This document shows, piece after piece, positions 1 through 10,400 of a stretch of DNA of 64,000 nt. The stretch lies in NCBI GenBank assembly GCA_947452905.1, contig CANGEP010000010.1, positions 23,756 through 87,755 of the forward strand, written 5' to 3'. The notes below the pieces were generated by a model. That model did not search any database. It was not told the origin of the DNA and saw only the letters and a list, made by a program, of their open reading frames with translations. How positions within the stretch are numbered: the first letter of the stretch is position 1; every line of letters starts with the position of its first letter. The DNA is from Bacteroidota bacterium. GTDB taxonomy: Bacteria > Bacteroidota > Bacteroidia > Chitinophagales > Chitinophagaceae. Made by a program: the position numbers and the translations under genes.

Positions 1-205
1 TTAAAATAATAGCTTGAAATAGTAAAATAAGTGCTAAAGGAGATAGCGGTTTTATATAATGCAATAATAGGTAGGCTAATAAACCATCCGACTCATTGGC
101 TACCACCAAAGGAGGATGTATCCAGATATGAAAATGCAAACCTAAACTCAATAAAACTAAAAAGAGTAAGTTAATATCCGATCTATCTCTGAATAAAAAA
201 ACCAC
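1..205 (-). CDS. N-terminal fragment of a DUF6427-like membrane protein (cut by window edge)
   Basis: An open frame on the minus strand starts at a GTG at 203-205, directly preceded by in-frame TAA, CG-rich triplets and no ATG, and runs off the left edge after 68 codons. The visible peptide begins MVFLFRDRSDINLLFLVLLS and continues with a hydrophobic segment, a short polar loop (HPPLVVANESDG) and a second hydrophobic segment ending at the edge, so it is the start of a multi-pass membrane protein. The pattern resembles the Bacteroidota DUF6427 family, from memory only. It lies 6 bp downstream of the 524-residue secreted protein on the same strand and is probably co-transcribed with it. No function can be given. 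Confidence 0.55.
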   Translation of the reverse strand, partial: MVFLFRDRSDINLLFLVLLSLGLHFHIWIHPPLVVANESDGLLAYLLLHYIKPLSPLALILLFQAIIL

Positions 206-211
206 CTGCGA

Positions 212-1786
212 TTATTTAAATTGAATTTTAGCAAACCCAATTTTATTTTTAAACTGATAAGGTAAAATGGCTTCATTCTCTCCCACTTGCTTAAGTGATC
301 TTGGCATCCATTCGAAATTCTTATCCTGTAAAATAATACTTGATCCCTTTGCTAATTGGCTATTAGGCATTAAGGTGTTTACTACTAAGCTATGAATTCC
401 TTTTGCTTTTTCATAATACACAAAATTGAGTCCATTGCTATTTTGAAGCGTTCCATATCCAATAAATTGATCAACGTTTCGATCGGACTGTGACTTGTCG
501 ATTGATTTTATCCAATTTAAATTACCCTTGGCATCAAAATTAATCATAGCAACTTTTCCTGCCGTATAAGTAACTGAATTATACCCAAAGCCTGCATAGG
601 GGTTCATCCAAGGCCCTCCAAATCCCCAACCCATTCCAAATCCATATCCAAATCTTGACCAAGGATAAAAACCAAATGGACGATTCCAATAATTAAACAT
701 AAATGGATTGTAAAAAGCGCCGCCGTAAAAATAATCCCAACGAGAAAAAGCCGAGCGATTACTATAGGTTTCTGCGGCTTCGGAAATTACTGTATAACTT
801 CCGTCTGCTTGTGGATTTACTTTGTCGATATAATAAGTATCAAATGCGTCTTTTACATTTCTTTTTGTACTTATGGCTGCTCTATTCGCATCGGTAAAAC
901 GATTGGCATTTAAAGCTATTTCTTTTCTGGAATTGATATCCCATAAATAAGAAAACATACCTTCAATATTTGCTTTTTTGCTGGTAGCGTAAAATGAATT
1001 TAGTAATATGCGCGCATTTTGATTATCTATTTTTAATCGGATATCATCCAATAAAAAATTATTATTAATCACAGGCGTCTCCACTACTTCTGTGCCAGAA
1101 GCTGCTAAAAACAATAAACTTACAGCCGGTGCTGCATTTTGTTGCGTTGTGTTTCTCAAGCAGAATAAATTTCCAGCATTATCAATAGCAAAATCTGATA
1201 AGTTGCTTTTTTTACTTGCTGAGTTTACACTAATAGAAGCTTCACTGTTAATTTCGAATTGTGTACTTAAGGATAAAACTTTTACTTTAATATTACTAGC
1301 TTTAGTAGTATTAACTGTAAACAAAGCAATTTTAGAATGATCGTCACTTTGTACTAAATTAAAAACTTTTGCACCCGAGCCTGGTCTAATTTTTTCAACA
1401 GTGTCCACTATTTTTGGAGCTCCAACTAATTGTCCTTCTGCATCTAAAATAGCGGCTGCTGCATAAAGCGTTGTCTTTGCCTGAAACTGATAAAAGGCAA
1501 CTAACTTATTATCTTGTTTAATAAATTCAATACTATTTACGGTAGCAGGTAAAAATGGTAAATCATTTTGTTTTACCAATTGCATTTGTTCGTTGTATTG
1601 TGCAATGGTGGAGATATTTCCGTTCTTTTTAAAAATCCAATAACGTGCGCCCACTTTTCCCAGCACTTCGTATTGCATCTCCTCTTTATCAGTTTTTTCA
1701 ATGCCAGATACCACATAAGACTGCGCATTGCTAGTACTTATGCCAAGTAATAACATAAAAAATAAAGTGTAAAATGACTTTTGCAT
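212..1786 (-). CDS. Secreted protein of unknown function with aromatic/Gly-rich segment
   Basis: I do not recognise a named family. With the ATG at 1786 the protein is 524 residues and begins with a clear signal peptide (MQKSFYTLFFMLLLGISTSN, cut near AQA/AQS). A TTG seven codons upstream would put charged residues ahead of the signal and is less likely. Most of the chain looks beta-rich, with short repeating hydrophobic strands. Residues around 355-425 are strikingly rich in Gly, Phe, Tyr, Trp and Pro (for example FGYGFGMGWGFGGPWMNPY). Such a segment could be an extended surface loop. The protein is predicted to be exported to the periplasm or cell surface. The next gene downstream starts 6 bp after its stop. 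Confidence 0.7.
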   Translation of the reverse strand: MQKSFYTLFFMLLLGISTSNAQSYVVSGIEKTDKEEMQYEVLGKVGARYWIFKKNGNISTIAQYNEQMQLVKQNDLPFLPATVNSIEFIKQDNKLVAFYQFQAKTTLYAAAAILDAEGQLVGAPKIVDTVEKIRPGSGAKVFNLVQSDDHSKIALFTVNTTKASNIKVKVLSLSTQFEINSEASISVNSASKKSNLSDFAIDNAGNLFCLRNTTQQNAAPAVSLLFLAASGTEVVETPVINNNFLLDDIRLKIDNQNARILLNSFYATSKKANIEGMFSYLWDINSRKEIALNANRFTDANRAAISTKRNVKDAFDTYYIDKVNPQADGSYTVISEAAETYSNRSAFSRWDYFYGGAFYNPFMFNYWNRPFGFYPWSRFGYGFGMGWGFGGPWMNPYAGFGYNSVTYTAGKVAMINFDAKGNLNWIKSIDKSQSDRNVDQFIGYGTLQNSNGLNFVYYEKAKGIHSLVVNTLMPNSQLAKGSSIILQDKNFEWMPRSLKQVGENEAILPYQFKNKIGFAKIQFK

Positions 1787-1804
1787 GGTATTCAATTTTA
1801 TATA

Positions 1805-1812
1805 CAAATTTA
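1805..1812 (-). promoter_or_regulatory. Candidate promoter -7 element for the 524-residue secreted protein
   Basis: On the minus strand TAAATTTG fits the Bacteroidota TAnnTTTG box, with TTA 20 bp upstream as a weak -33 element. It lies about 18 bp before the ATG at 1786. AT-rich DNA makes chance matches common. Confidence 0.35.
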
Positions 1813-1860
1813 ATACAATAATAGCTTCTACGTAAAGAATCGTGGATTATTAACGCTTCT

Positions 1861-2775
1861 TTAAAACTTTATTAAAGCTTCTTTTAAGATGACCTCGGTA
1901 GCACCCACATCGAGTGTATACTGGCCCCCCTCTTTTATGGGGTAATTGGCAAGTACATGACTAATTGGGAATTCATAACAAACTGGATAGGAATAGCTTA
2001 TCAAATGAGATTGTACTATTTCATAGGCCCCGGCACCAATATCATTTGGTTCGTCCCGCATATCGGTAAAACCTCCAATTACTAAACCCGCAAGATGCTC
2101 AAATAATCCAGCCTTTTTAATTTGAATGACCATTCGATCTAAATTATAATGAAACTCGCCCGTATCTTCTAAAAACAAAATTTTACCTCTTGTATCAATA
2201 CTATTTGTAGAGCCAATCATATGGGCCACTAAACATAAATTTCCTCCTATCATTGGAGCTGTTACTTTACCTAATTTATTAAAAGCATGAGGATTGGCAG
2301 CATAGGATGTAGGGATGCCTACCAGTATATTTTTGAGTGCTTGAATATAGGGTTCTCCCTCTTTCCCTTTATTAAATGCGGCAGCCATAGGACCATGAAT
2401 ACTCATGATCTCATTTTTTTGCAAAGCCGCATGCAAAATAGTAATATCACTAAATCCAATAATCCATTTAGGAGACGATTTTAATCTCGAAAAATTAAGC
2501 CGATCAATAATTCTACTCAATCCATATCCACCTCTGCCACATAATATAGCCTTCACAGAACTGTCGTCCATCATTTGTTGCAAATCAAAGGCACGCTCTT
2601 CATCGGTACCAGAATACGTAAAATATTTACCTCCCACAGTGTTCCCCAACTTTACTTGATAGCCCCAACTGGTAAGCATTTCCACACATTTTTGTACGTT
2701 TTGGGCAGGTATAGTTCCGGCTGGACAAACGATTCCAATGAGGTCTCCTGGTTGTAAGTTTTGGGGTTGAATCAT
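1861..2775 (-). CDS. LD-carboxypeptidase, peptidase family S66
   Basis: Predicted to remove the terminal D-alanine from murein tetrapeptides during peptidoglycan recycling, acting in the cytosol. The 304-residue length is usual for S66. The nucleophile elbow GFSDIT gives Ser109, and the expected partners are Glu203 (LFLEDTGE) and His273 (ISHVLANYPI), so the Ser-Glu-His triad looks intact. The N-terminal GDLIGIVCPAG and the GRGGYG loop (residues 80-85) are also family hallmarks. No signal peptide is seen. It is divergent from metG with only 27 bp between the two start codons. The metG promoter appears to overlap the first codons of this gene. Confidence 0.9.
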   Translation of the reverse strand: MIQPQNLQPGDLIGIVCPAGTIPAQNVQKCVEMLTSWGYQVKLGNTVGGKYFTYSGTDEERAFDLQQMMDDSSVKAILCGRGGYGLSRIIDRLNFSRLKSSPKWIIGFSDITILHAALQKNEIMSIHGPMAAAFNKGKEGEPYIQALKNILVGIPTSYAANPHAFNKLGKVTAPMIGGNLCLVAHMIGSTNSIDTRGKILFLEDTGEFHYNLDRMVIQIKKAGLFEHLAGLVIGGFTDMRDEPNDIGAGAYEIVQSHLISYSYPVCYEFPISHVLANYPIKEGGQYTLDVGATEVILKEALIKF

Positions 2776-2797
2776 ACCGCAATATTAAGTACTTTTG
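2767..2797 (+). promoter_or_regulatory. Predicted metG promoter, likely leaderless
   Basis: TTG at 2767-2769, a 20-bp spacer and TACTTTTG at 2790-2797 match the Bacteroidota sigma consensus TTG-N19-21-TAnnTTTG. Only five bases separate the box from the ATG at 2803, so transcription should start at or beside the start codon. The -33 element lies inside the divergent LD-carboxypeptidase gene. Confidence 0.55.
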
Positions 2798-2802
2798 CAA
2801 CA

Positions 2803-4932
2803 ATGAACACGCCAAAAAGATATTTGATTACCGCCGCCCTCCCTTATGCGAATGGGTTAAAACATATTGGTCATTTAGCTGGTGCTTATTTACCTGCCGA
2901 TATATATGTAAGGTATTTAAAAGCGCAAAAAAGAGACGTGGTTTTTGTTTGCGGAAGTGATGAGCACGGAACCGCAATTCCTATTCAAGCGACCAAAGAA
3001 GGAACTACTGCCCAAGCGATTATCGATAAATACCATCCAATAATTGAGCAAAACTTTAAAGATTTAGGTATCGCTTTTGATATTTATCATCGAACAAGCG
3101 ATCCCTTACACCATCAAACTGCAAGTGAATTTTTTAAGGACTTAGAAGCCAAAGGTGATTTAGAAACAAAAACATCCCAACAATATTTTGACGAAAGCGC
3201 GCAAACTTTTTTAGCGGATAGATATATAAAAGGCACTTGCCCTAATTGTGGCCATAACGAGGCTTATGGTGATCAGTGTGAAAAATGTGGCAAGAGCTTA
3301 AGTCCCGAAGAATTAATTAATCCCTTGAGTACTTTAAGTGGCAACGCTCCCATAAAGAAAGAAACTACTCATTGGTATTTACCTTTAAACCGACACGAGG
3401 ATTTTTTACGTGAATGGATATTAAAAGACCATGCATCAGACTGGAGAGCAGCGGTGGTGGGGCAGTGTAAAAGTTGGATTGAGGGTGGATTACAAGCACG
3501 TGCTGTTACCCGCGATTTAGATTGGGGTGTAAAAGTACCCGTAGCAGGTGGAGAGGGAAAAGTATTGTATGTTTGGTTTGATGCCCCCATTGGATATATA
3601 AGTGCTACCAAGCAATGGGCTATTAACAATGATAAGGATTGGAAACCTTATTGGAATGACAAGGACACAAAACTCGTTCACTTTATTGGAAAGGATAATA
3701 TTGTTTTTCATTGTATCATTTTCCCTATCATGTTAAAATTACATGGTAATATTTTACCTGATAATGTACCTGCCAATGAATTCATGAATTTAGAAGGTGA
3801 TAAAATGAGTACTTCTCGTGGCTGGAGCATTGAGATGGATGACTATATTAAAAAATGGATCAAGAAAGATAATGGCGGAGAATCTTTAGCCGATTGTTTA
3901 CGTTTTTACCTTACTTCCATTTCCCCAGAATCCAAGGACAGTGAATTTACATGGAAAGGTTTTCAAGAATCAGTGAATGGTGAACTAGTAAGCATATTCG
4001 CCAATTTCGTAAACCGTACTTGGGTATTAATGCATAAATTAACCAAGGGTAAAGTACCTCCAATTCATCCCGATTTATTAGATGAAGAAGATAATGCCTT
4101 ATTAAACACCGTAAAAGAAACCAAAGAAAAAGTAACTGCTTTACTAGAACAATATAAATTTAGAGAAGCTCAATTTGAAGTGGTCAACTTAGCGCGTATT
4201 GGAAATCAGTACATGCAAAAGAAAGAACCTTGGATTGTGGCTAAACAATTAGATACCGATCCCACAGCGCAAGCTAAAATTGATAATTGCATGCACGGTT
4301 GTTTACAACTTACTGCCAACCTTGCCATTTTAATAAATCCTTTTCTTCCTTTCACTGCCAAAAAAATGTGTCATTTGATGAAAGTGGTAGATAGAATGTT
4401 GGATTGGGAAAATGCTGGTCAATTTAATTTATTAAAAGTGGGTTATAGCTTAAGACCGCCAGAATTATTATTTAGAAAAATTGAAGACGAAGAAATTGCT
4501 GCAGAATTAGCTGAATTAAAAGCAAATGCTGAAGCCAAAAAAGCAACTATGGAAAACAATACTATTACAGCAACTCAGGAAGCGCCCGAAGAAAAGGGCT
4601 TAAAACCCGAAATTGTTTTTGATGATTTTGCTAAGATTGATTTGCGTGTAGGTACTATTATTGAAGCCAAAAAAGTAGAGAAGGCAGATAAATTATTAGA
4701 ACTTTTGGTAGATCTTGGTTTTGAAAAAAGAACCATTCTATCGGGTATTGCCATGCATTTTAATCCTGAAGATATTATAGGCAAACAAGTTACCATTGTT
4801 GCCAATTTAGCACCTCGCAAAATGCGTGGCATTGAAAGCAAAGGAATGATTTTAATGGCCGAAGATGCGGAAGGAAAATTATACTTCGTGAACCCTAGCG
4901 AAGCTATTGCTCCCGGAAGTGGCATTTCATAA
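2803..4932 (+). CDS. metG: Methionyl-tRNA synthetase with C-terminal tRNA-binding domain
   Basis: Charges tRNA-Met in the cytosol. From the ATG at 2803 the protein is 709 residues. The open frame extends 14 codons upstream to a TTG at 2761, but that part overlaps the divergent gene and the promoter, and homologues start near MNTPKRYLITAALPYANG. Visible parts are the class I HIGH motif (LKHIGHLAGAY), a four-Cys zinc knuckle (CPNCG...CEKCG, about residues 146-165), the KMSTS signature in place of KMSKS, usual for this phylum, and a C-terminal EMAP/Trbp111-like domain (from FAKIDLRVGTI, about residue 610) that binds tRNA and dimerises. The stop directly abuts the stop of the convergent oxidoreductase subunit gene, with no spacer. 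Confidence 0.96.
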   Translation: MNTPKRYLITAALPYANGLKHIGHLAGAYLPADIYVRYLKAQKRDVVFVCGSDEHGTAIPIQATKEGTTAQAIIDKYHPIIEQNFKDLGIAFDIYHRTSDPLHHQTASEFFKDLEAKGDLETKTSQQYFDESAQTFLADRYIKGTCPNCGHNEAYGDQCEKCGKSLSPEELINPLSTLSGNAPIKKETTHWYLPLNRHEDFLREWILKDHASDWRAAVVGQCKSWIEGGLQARAVTRDLDWGVKVPVAGGEGKVLYVWFDAPIGYISATKQWAINNDKDWKPYWNDKDTKLVHFIGKDNIVFHCIIFPIMLKLHGNILPDNVPANEFMNLEGDKMSTSRGWSIEMDDYIKKWIKKDNGGESLADCLRFYLTSISPESKDSEFTWKGFQESVNGELVSIFANFVNRTWVLMHKLTKGKVPPIHPDLLDEEDNALLNTVKETKEKVTALLEQYKFREAQFEVVNLARIGNQYMQKKEPWIVAKQLDTDPTAQAKIDNCMHGCLQLTANLAILINPFLPFTAKKMCHLMKVVDRMLDWENAGQFNLLKVGYSLRPPELLFRKIEDEEIAAELAELKANAEAKKATMENNTITATQEAPEEKGLKPEIVFDDFAKIDLRVGTIIEAKKVEKADKLLELLVDLGFEKRTILSGIAMHFNPEDIIGKQVTIVANLAPRKMRGIESKGMILMAEDAEGKLYFVNPSEAIAPGSGIS

Positions 4933-5574
4933 TTAAAAACTTATACACTCTTTAAGTTCTTTTTCGGTATAAGCTAAGCCATGTTGTTTTAACACATCAT
5001 CTGGCACACCATTCCATTGATTGGGTTGGTTACCCATATAGCCTAAATCTTTTACGCCAATTTCGGAAGTATAAAAACCAGTGGTAACTAGGTCACGCAT
5101 CTTATTAAAGAAACTTACGCCTTGTGCCACTTCTGGTTTTGCTTTTTTAGGATAGGCAATTTCGTCAACGATACCTATTTGCTGATCATGTGTACAGCTG
5201 ATAAATGATTTACCATGTTTATTAAAACTATGTAAATCTAACCATCTTAAGCCCCCTCTTACAGGCACTTGATGCTCTGGCATATCTTTTACGATAAACT
5301 CAATAAATTCAGGCACTTTAGCTTCAGAAGCAGACCCACTTGCAGCATCTTTAGGCATAATGATATCACCTAAAACAGTAATCGTAGCCATTTCATGCTC
5401 ATCAAAGAATTTAGGTTCCGCATTCACTTTCACTAAATAATCTTTTTCCTCTTGCATACGATCCGCATCGGTAGCAACAGCCACGGTGGTATTGGCATTC
5501 TTACAAGCTTCAATTAAAACGCTTGCAGAAACGGTTCCGATAAACATGGCTTTGATGGAATTCCTTCTGTCCAT
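4933..5574 (-). CDS. Gluconate 2-dehydrogenase subunit 3-like protein
   Basis: Small partner subunit of a membrane-associated sugar or sugar-acid dehydrogenase; the neighbouring GMC protein would be the FAD-bearing large subunit. The 213-residue chain starts MDRRNSIKAMF, a Tat-like twin-arginine start, followed by a short hydrophobic stretch and a possible lipobox (VLIEAC), so it may be a Tat-exported lipoprotein. The middle (MATITVLGDIIMPKD, then KVPEFIEFIVKD) matches the helical pattern of the subunit 3 family. The gene starts 40 bp after the GMC gene on the same strand, so they are probably one operon. The substrate cannot be told from sequence. Confidence 0.8.
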   Translation of the reverse strand: MDRRNSIKAMFIGTVSASVLIEACKNANTTVAVATDADRMQEEKDYLVKVNAEPKFFDEHEMATITVLGDIIMPKDAASGSASEAKVPEFIEFIVKDMPEHQVPVRGGLRWLDLHSFNKHGKSFISCTHDQQIGIVDEIAYPKKAKPEVAQGVSFFNKMRDLVTTGFYTSEIGVKDLGYMGNQPNQWNGVPDDVLKQHGLAYTEKELKECISF

Positions 5575-5614
5575 AATAGGTTAATTTAAAAAATTATAAA
5601 TTTTAATGAATGGA

Positions 5615-7357
5615 TTAGATGTTTTGTTTTTGTAACTGATCCAAGATATATTCTGAGGTACGCATAGACAATGCTAAGATGGTCCAAGTAATATTTTTAT
5701 CCGCTTGTGAAGTGAACACAGATCCATCTACACAGAATAAATTATTACAATCATGCGCTTGTCCCCATTTGTTTAAGGCAGATGTTTTTTTATCGGCACC
5801 CATACGAACGGTTCCTGCTTCGTGAATGATATTTCCAGGATTTGATAATCCATAATTATTGCTTGCATCATCAGAATCGCCCCAAGTAATAACAGCACCC
5901 ATTTCATGCATAATTTCACGGAAGGTTTCCTTCATATGCTTGGCTTGTTTGATTTCATATTCTGAATTCTTACAATCAAATTTTAAAACAGGAATTCCAT
6001 ATTTATCTACTACTTCTGTATCAATCTTACAATGGTTTTCGAAACGAGGTACCGCCTCTCCACGACCACCCATCCCTACTGTAGCACCATAAAAGAAACG
6101 AACGTCTTCTTTTAAAGAAGAACCGTAGCCGCCCTCCTCTTTAGTTTTACCATTCACTTGGAACTTTCCATTTAAACCTTGCATACCCATACCAAAACCA
6201 TAGCTAGGTTGGCTCATGCCACCCCAATATTCAATATGGTACCCACGAGGGAAATCTAATTTTTTATTATCCAACCACCAAGGTGTATACACGTGCATAC
6301 CACCTACCCCATCTTCATTGTAACGCTTACGTCCCATTAAGTTAGGAATCACACCACCTAATGCAGCACCTGTAGAATCGTGTAAGTAATGACCCACTAC
6401 ACCACTATTATTGGCTAGGCCGTTTGGATGTTTTTGTGATTTTGAGTTTAACAATAAACGTGCTGTTTCGCAAGTACTTGCTCCAAGGATAACAACTTTA
6501 GCATTAATTTGATACTCTTGTTTGTCGGCCTTATTAACATAAGAGATACCTGTTGCTTTTCCTTCTCTATCTGTTAATACTTCACGTGCCATTGCCCCGG
6601 TAATTAAATCTACATTACCTGTTAAAACAGCAGGACGAACAAGTACAGAGGAAGAAGAAAAATCGCCATATACTTTACAAGAACGATTACATTGACCACA
6701 ATAAAAACAAACCCCACGATCGTCGTTAATCTTTTTAGTTAGGATAGATAAACGAGAAGGGATAACAGGAATATTAATTCCGGTAGCTGCTTTTTTAAAC
6801 ATTAATTCGTGTAAACGAGGTTTAGGAGGAGGTAAGAAAATACCATCTGGATCATTTTCTAAGCCTTCGTTAGTTCCGTATACACCTATTAAGCGATCAA
6901 TTTTATCGTAAAAAGGTTTTACATCTTCGTATCCAATTGGCCAGTCATCACCCAATCCATCAATGCTATGTCTTTTAAAATCTTTTGGACCAAAGCGAAG
7001 AGAAATACGCCCCCAGTGATTGGTACGACCTCCTACCATTCTTGCTCTCCACCAATCAAAATGATCCGATCCTTTTGTTTGTGTATATGGTTCGCCATCA
7101 ATTTCCCAACCCCAATAACAACCATCAAATTCACCAAAGGGACGAAACTTAGAACTAGCACCTCTGCGAGGGGAATCCCAAGGATTTTTTAATTGCGCCG
7201 AATTTTTAGCTGGATCATAATCAGGACCCGCTTCTAGTAAGCAAACTTTTAACCCTGCTTTGGCTAAAACATAAGCCGCCATACCACCACCGGCACCTGA
7301 ACCTACTATAACTGCGTCGTATTTTTTAGGCGCTACTTTAACTTGAAAATCTGACAT
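5615..7357 (-). CDS. GMC-family FAD-dependent oxidoreductase (sugar/alcohol dehydrogenase large subunit)
   Basis: 580 residues. The FAD-binding Rossmann motif is near the N-terminus (VIVGSGAGGGMAAYVLAKAG, about residues 16-35), followed by the second GMC signature (GGRTNHWGRISLRF, about 110-123). The C-terminal GMC domain has NIIHEAGTVRMG and the closing FCVDGSVF...NITWTILALS. A Cys cluster CFYCGQCNRSC (about residues 218-228) suggests an Fe-S centre for electron transfer. No signal peptide is visible, so export would have to ride on the Tat-like small subunit encoded 40 bp downstream. Likely oxidises a sugar, polyol or sugar acid and passes electrons to the respiratory chain; the exact substrate is unknown. 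Confidence 0.88.
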   Translation of the reverse strand: MSDFQVKVAPKKYDAVIVGSGAGGGMAAYVLAKAGLKVCLLEAGPDYDPAKNSAQLKNPWDSPRRGASSKFRPFGEFDGCYWGWEIDGEPYTQTKGSDHFDWWRARMVGGRTNHWGRISLRFGPKDFKRHSIDGLGDDWPIGYEDVKPFYDKIDRLIGVYGTNEGLENDPDGIFLPPPKPRLHELMFKKAATGINIPVIPSRLSILTKKINDDRGVCFYCGQCNRSCKVYGDFSSSSVLVRPAVLTGNVDLITGAMAREVLTDREGKATGISYVNKADKQEYQINAKVVILGASTCETARLLLNSKSQKHPNGLANNSGVVGHYLHDSTGAALGGVIPNLMGRKRYNEDGVGGMHVYTPWWLDNKKLDFPRGYHIEYWGGMSQPSYGFGMGMQGLNGKFQVNGKTKEEGGYGSSLKEDVRFFYGATVGMGGRGEAVPRFENHCKIDTEVVDKYGIPVLKFDCKNSEYEIKQAKHMKETFREIMHEMGAVITWGDSDDASNNYGLSNPGNIIHEAGTVRMGADKKTSALNKWGQAHDCNNLFCVDGSVFTSQADKNITWTILALSMRTSEYILDQLQKQNI

Positions 7358-7420
7358 AATGCAATCGTTTTTCTGATGTGAATTGAACTATGAATTTAAT
7401 GAATTTTTTATATCAAGGCC

Positions 7421-7454
7421 AAAAAAATACCCGCTGTTTTATAAGCGGGTATTT
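7421..7454 (-). terminator. Intrinsic terminator of nrdJ
   Basis: An 11-bp perfect stem (AAATACCCGCT at 7425-7435 with AGCGGGTATTT at 7444-7454) is followed on the minus strand by a run of seven T. It lies 26 bp after the nrdJ stop and before the GMC gene. Confidence 0.85.
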
Positions 7455-7479
7455 AAATATAAAGTTGTAGAACTTAGTA

Positions 7480-10400
7480 CTAGCTACAGCCCATGCTTGT
7501 TCCACAGTTCAAACACTTGTAACAAGTACCGCTTCGAATAGTGATATGTCCGCAAGTGCTACAGGCTGGGGCATCGCTTTGCATGCTTTTAGCAGCCGCA
7601 GTCACATTGTCCATAGAACCGCCTTCTGCCACTACTACCACATTTGCTTTAGCTGCAGGGGCTGCTGATGTGGCTGGTGCTGTTACACGAATGCTACTTA
7701 ATTCTGGCTTACCTACTAAAGTAATATCTCCTGGCTCCCCTAAGTTTTCAACTGTAGGTTTGTCTAATACATGTACTAAATCGGTTCTGCCTAAATATTC
7801 ATACGCTAATGAACGGAAGATAAAGTCAACTAATGAAGTAGTTGTTTTAATATTTGGATGATCCACCATACCTGATGGTTCAAATTTCGTAAATACAAAT
7901 TTATCAACGAACTCTTCTAAAGGCACACCATATTGCAAGCCTACAGAGATAGAAATAGCAAAGCAGTTCATTAAACTACGTAAAGTAGATCCCTCTTTTG
8001 CTAAGTCAATAAATACTTCTCCTAAGGTGCCATCATTGTACTCACCAGTTCTTAAGAACAATACTTGACCTCCAATTCTTGCTTTTTGTGTAAAGCCACG
8101 ACGCTTAGCTGGTAAGGATTTACGCTCAACGATACGAGATAATTGACGCTTTAATTTAGTATCCGTAGAAGCCGCCATACGCTTTTGAACTTCTTCTAAT
8201 AATTCATCAACCGTTAAGTTACTTAAGTCAACTAATTGTGATCCAGCATCTGCAGTTGTTTCTTCTTCTTCTGCATCATCAGTTTTCTTTTTCTTATCAG
8301 ACTTTGTTGATAATGGTTGGCTTAATTTAGAGCCATCACGATATAAAGCATTGGCTTTTAATCCTAATTGCCAGCTCATTAAATAACAATCAGCAATTTC
8401 TTCTACTGTTGCTTCGTTTGGAAGATTAATTGTTTTTGAAATCGCACCAGACAAGAATGGTTGACAAGCAGCCATCATTCTAATGTGACCATGTGCATGA
8501 ATATATCTTACACCTTTCTTACCATTTTTATTCGCACAATCAAACACTGGTAAATGCGCAGGATCCAATTCAGGAGCACCTTCTACAGTCATTGTACCAC
8601 AAACATAATCGTTAGCTGCATCAATTTGCTCTTCGCTAAAACCTAATGCTTCTAGTAAGCTAAAACTCCAATCTGCAAACTCTTCTTCTTTAAATCCTAA
8701 TCTTGTTAAACAAGCATCCCCTAAAGTAAAGCGGTTAAAAATAAATCCAATTTCAAAGGCCGATTTGGCAGCACCATTTAATTTATCAACTTCTTCTTGT
8801 GTAAAGCCTTTGGCTAATAAAGATTCGTTGTTAATATAAGGAGCGCCTGCAAAACTTGCATGTCCTACCGCAAAGTTTACGATAGCGTCATTTTGAGCTT
8901 GTGTATAACCTAAGTTCTTTAAAGCCTGAGGTACTGATTGGTTGATGATTTTAAAATAACCACCACCAGATAATTTTTTAAATTTCACTAAAGCGAAATC
9001 TGGCTCTACCCCTGTAGTATCACAATCCATTACTAAACCAATGGTTCCTGTTGGCGCGATTACAGTTGTTTGCGCATTTCTATAACCATATTTCTCTCCT
9101 AATTTAACGGCATCATCCCAAGCTTTAGTAGCTGCTTTTAATAAATAATCAGGAGTATGTTGTGCTTTAATTCCTTGAGGCTTAATTTCAATTCCTACAT
9201 ATGCATCTTCGGCATCATAAGCAGCTGCACGGTGGTTACGCATTACACGTAACATATCTTCTTTGTTTTCTTTGTACTTATCAAAAGCACCTAAGAAGCT
9301 GGCCATCTCAGCAGATGTTTTATAGGCAACCCCTGTCATGATAGCAGAGATAGCACCCGCAATACCACGTGCCTCTTCACTATCGTAAGCAATACCACTT
9401 ACCATTAACATTGAACCTAAGTTGGCAAAACCTAAACCTAAAGTTCTGTAGTCATATGATAATTGTGCTACTTCTTTTGAAGGGAACTGTGCCATTAACA
9501 CAGACACCTCTAATACTGTGGTCCATAAACGAGAGGTATATTCAAAACCTTCAACATCAAATGAGTTATCTGATTCGTTAAAGAATTTTCTTAAATTAAT
9601 AGAAGCTAAGTTACAAGCAGTGTTGTCTAAGAACATGTATTCAGAACATGGGTTAGACGCATTGATACGACCGCCTTGTGGACAGGTATGCCATTCGTTG
9701 ATAGTAGTATCGTATTGAGTACCAGGATCGGCACAACGCCATGCAGCGTTCGCAATTTGCTCCCATACTTCTCTTGCAGGTACTGATTTCATTACACGAC
9801 CATCGGTACGTGCTTTTAATTCCCAGTTACCATTTTCAGATAAGGCTTTAAAGAAACTATTCGGAATACGAACTGAGTTGTTTGAGTTTTGTCCTGAAAC
9901 AGTTGCATAAGCTTCTCCTTCGTATCCGTTGTCATAACCAGCTGCAACTAATGCAGCCACCTTATCTTCTTCTTGTACTTTCCAATTAATAAATTCTAAC
10001 ACTTCTGGATGATCTAAATCCAAACAAACCATTTTAGCCGCACGACGTGTTGTACCACCAGATTTAATGGCACCAGCAGCACGATCTCCAATTTTTAAGA
10101 AGCTCATTAAACCACTAGAAGATCCACCACCAGATAATTTTTCGTTGGCACCACGAATTTGAGAGAAATTTGTACCAACACCTGAACCATATTTAAAAAT
10201 TCTTGCTTCTCTTGTCCAAAGATCCATAATACCCCCTTCGTTCACTAAATCATCGCTAACACTTAAAATAAAACAAGCATGAGGTTGAGGACGCTCGTAC
10301 GCACTGGTGGAACGCTTTAATTTTTTATCAGTAGGATCTACATAATAGTGACCTTGTGCACCACCAGTAATACCATAGCTCTCATGTAAACCTGTATTAA

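Noticed and set aside
7541..7861. Plus-strand 106-residue open frame inside nrdJ
   Set aside because: It lies fully within a conserved gene and has no family resemblance or promoter; it is an antisense shadow.
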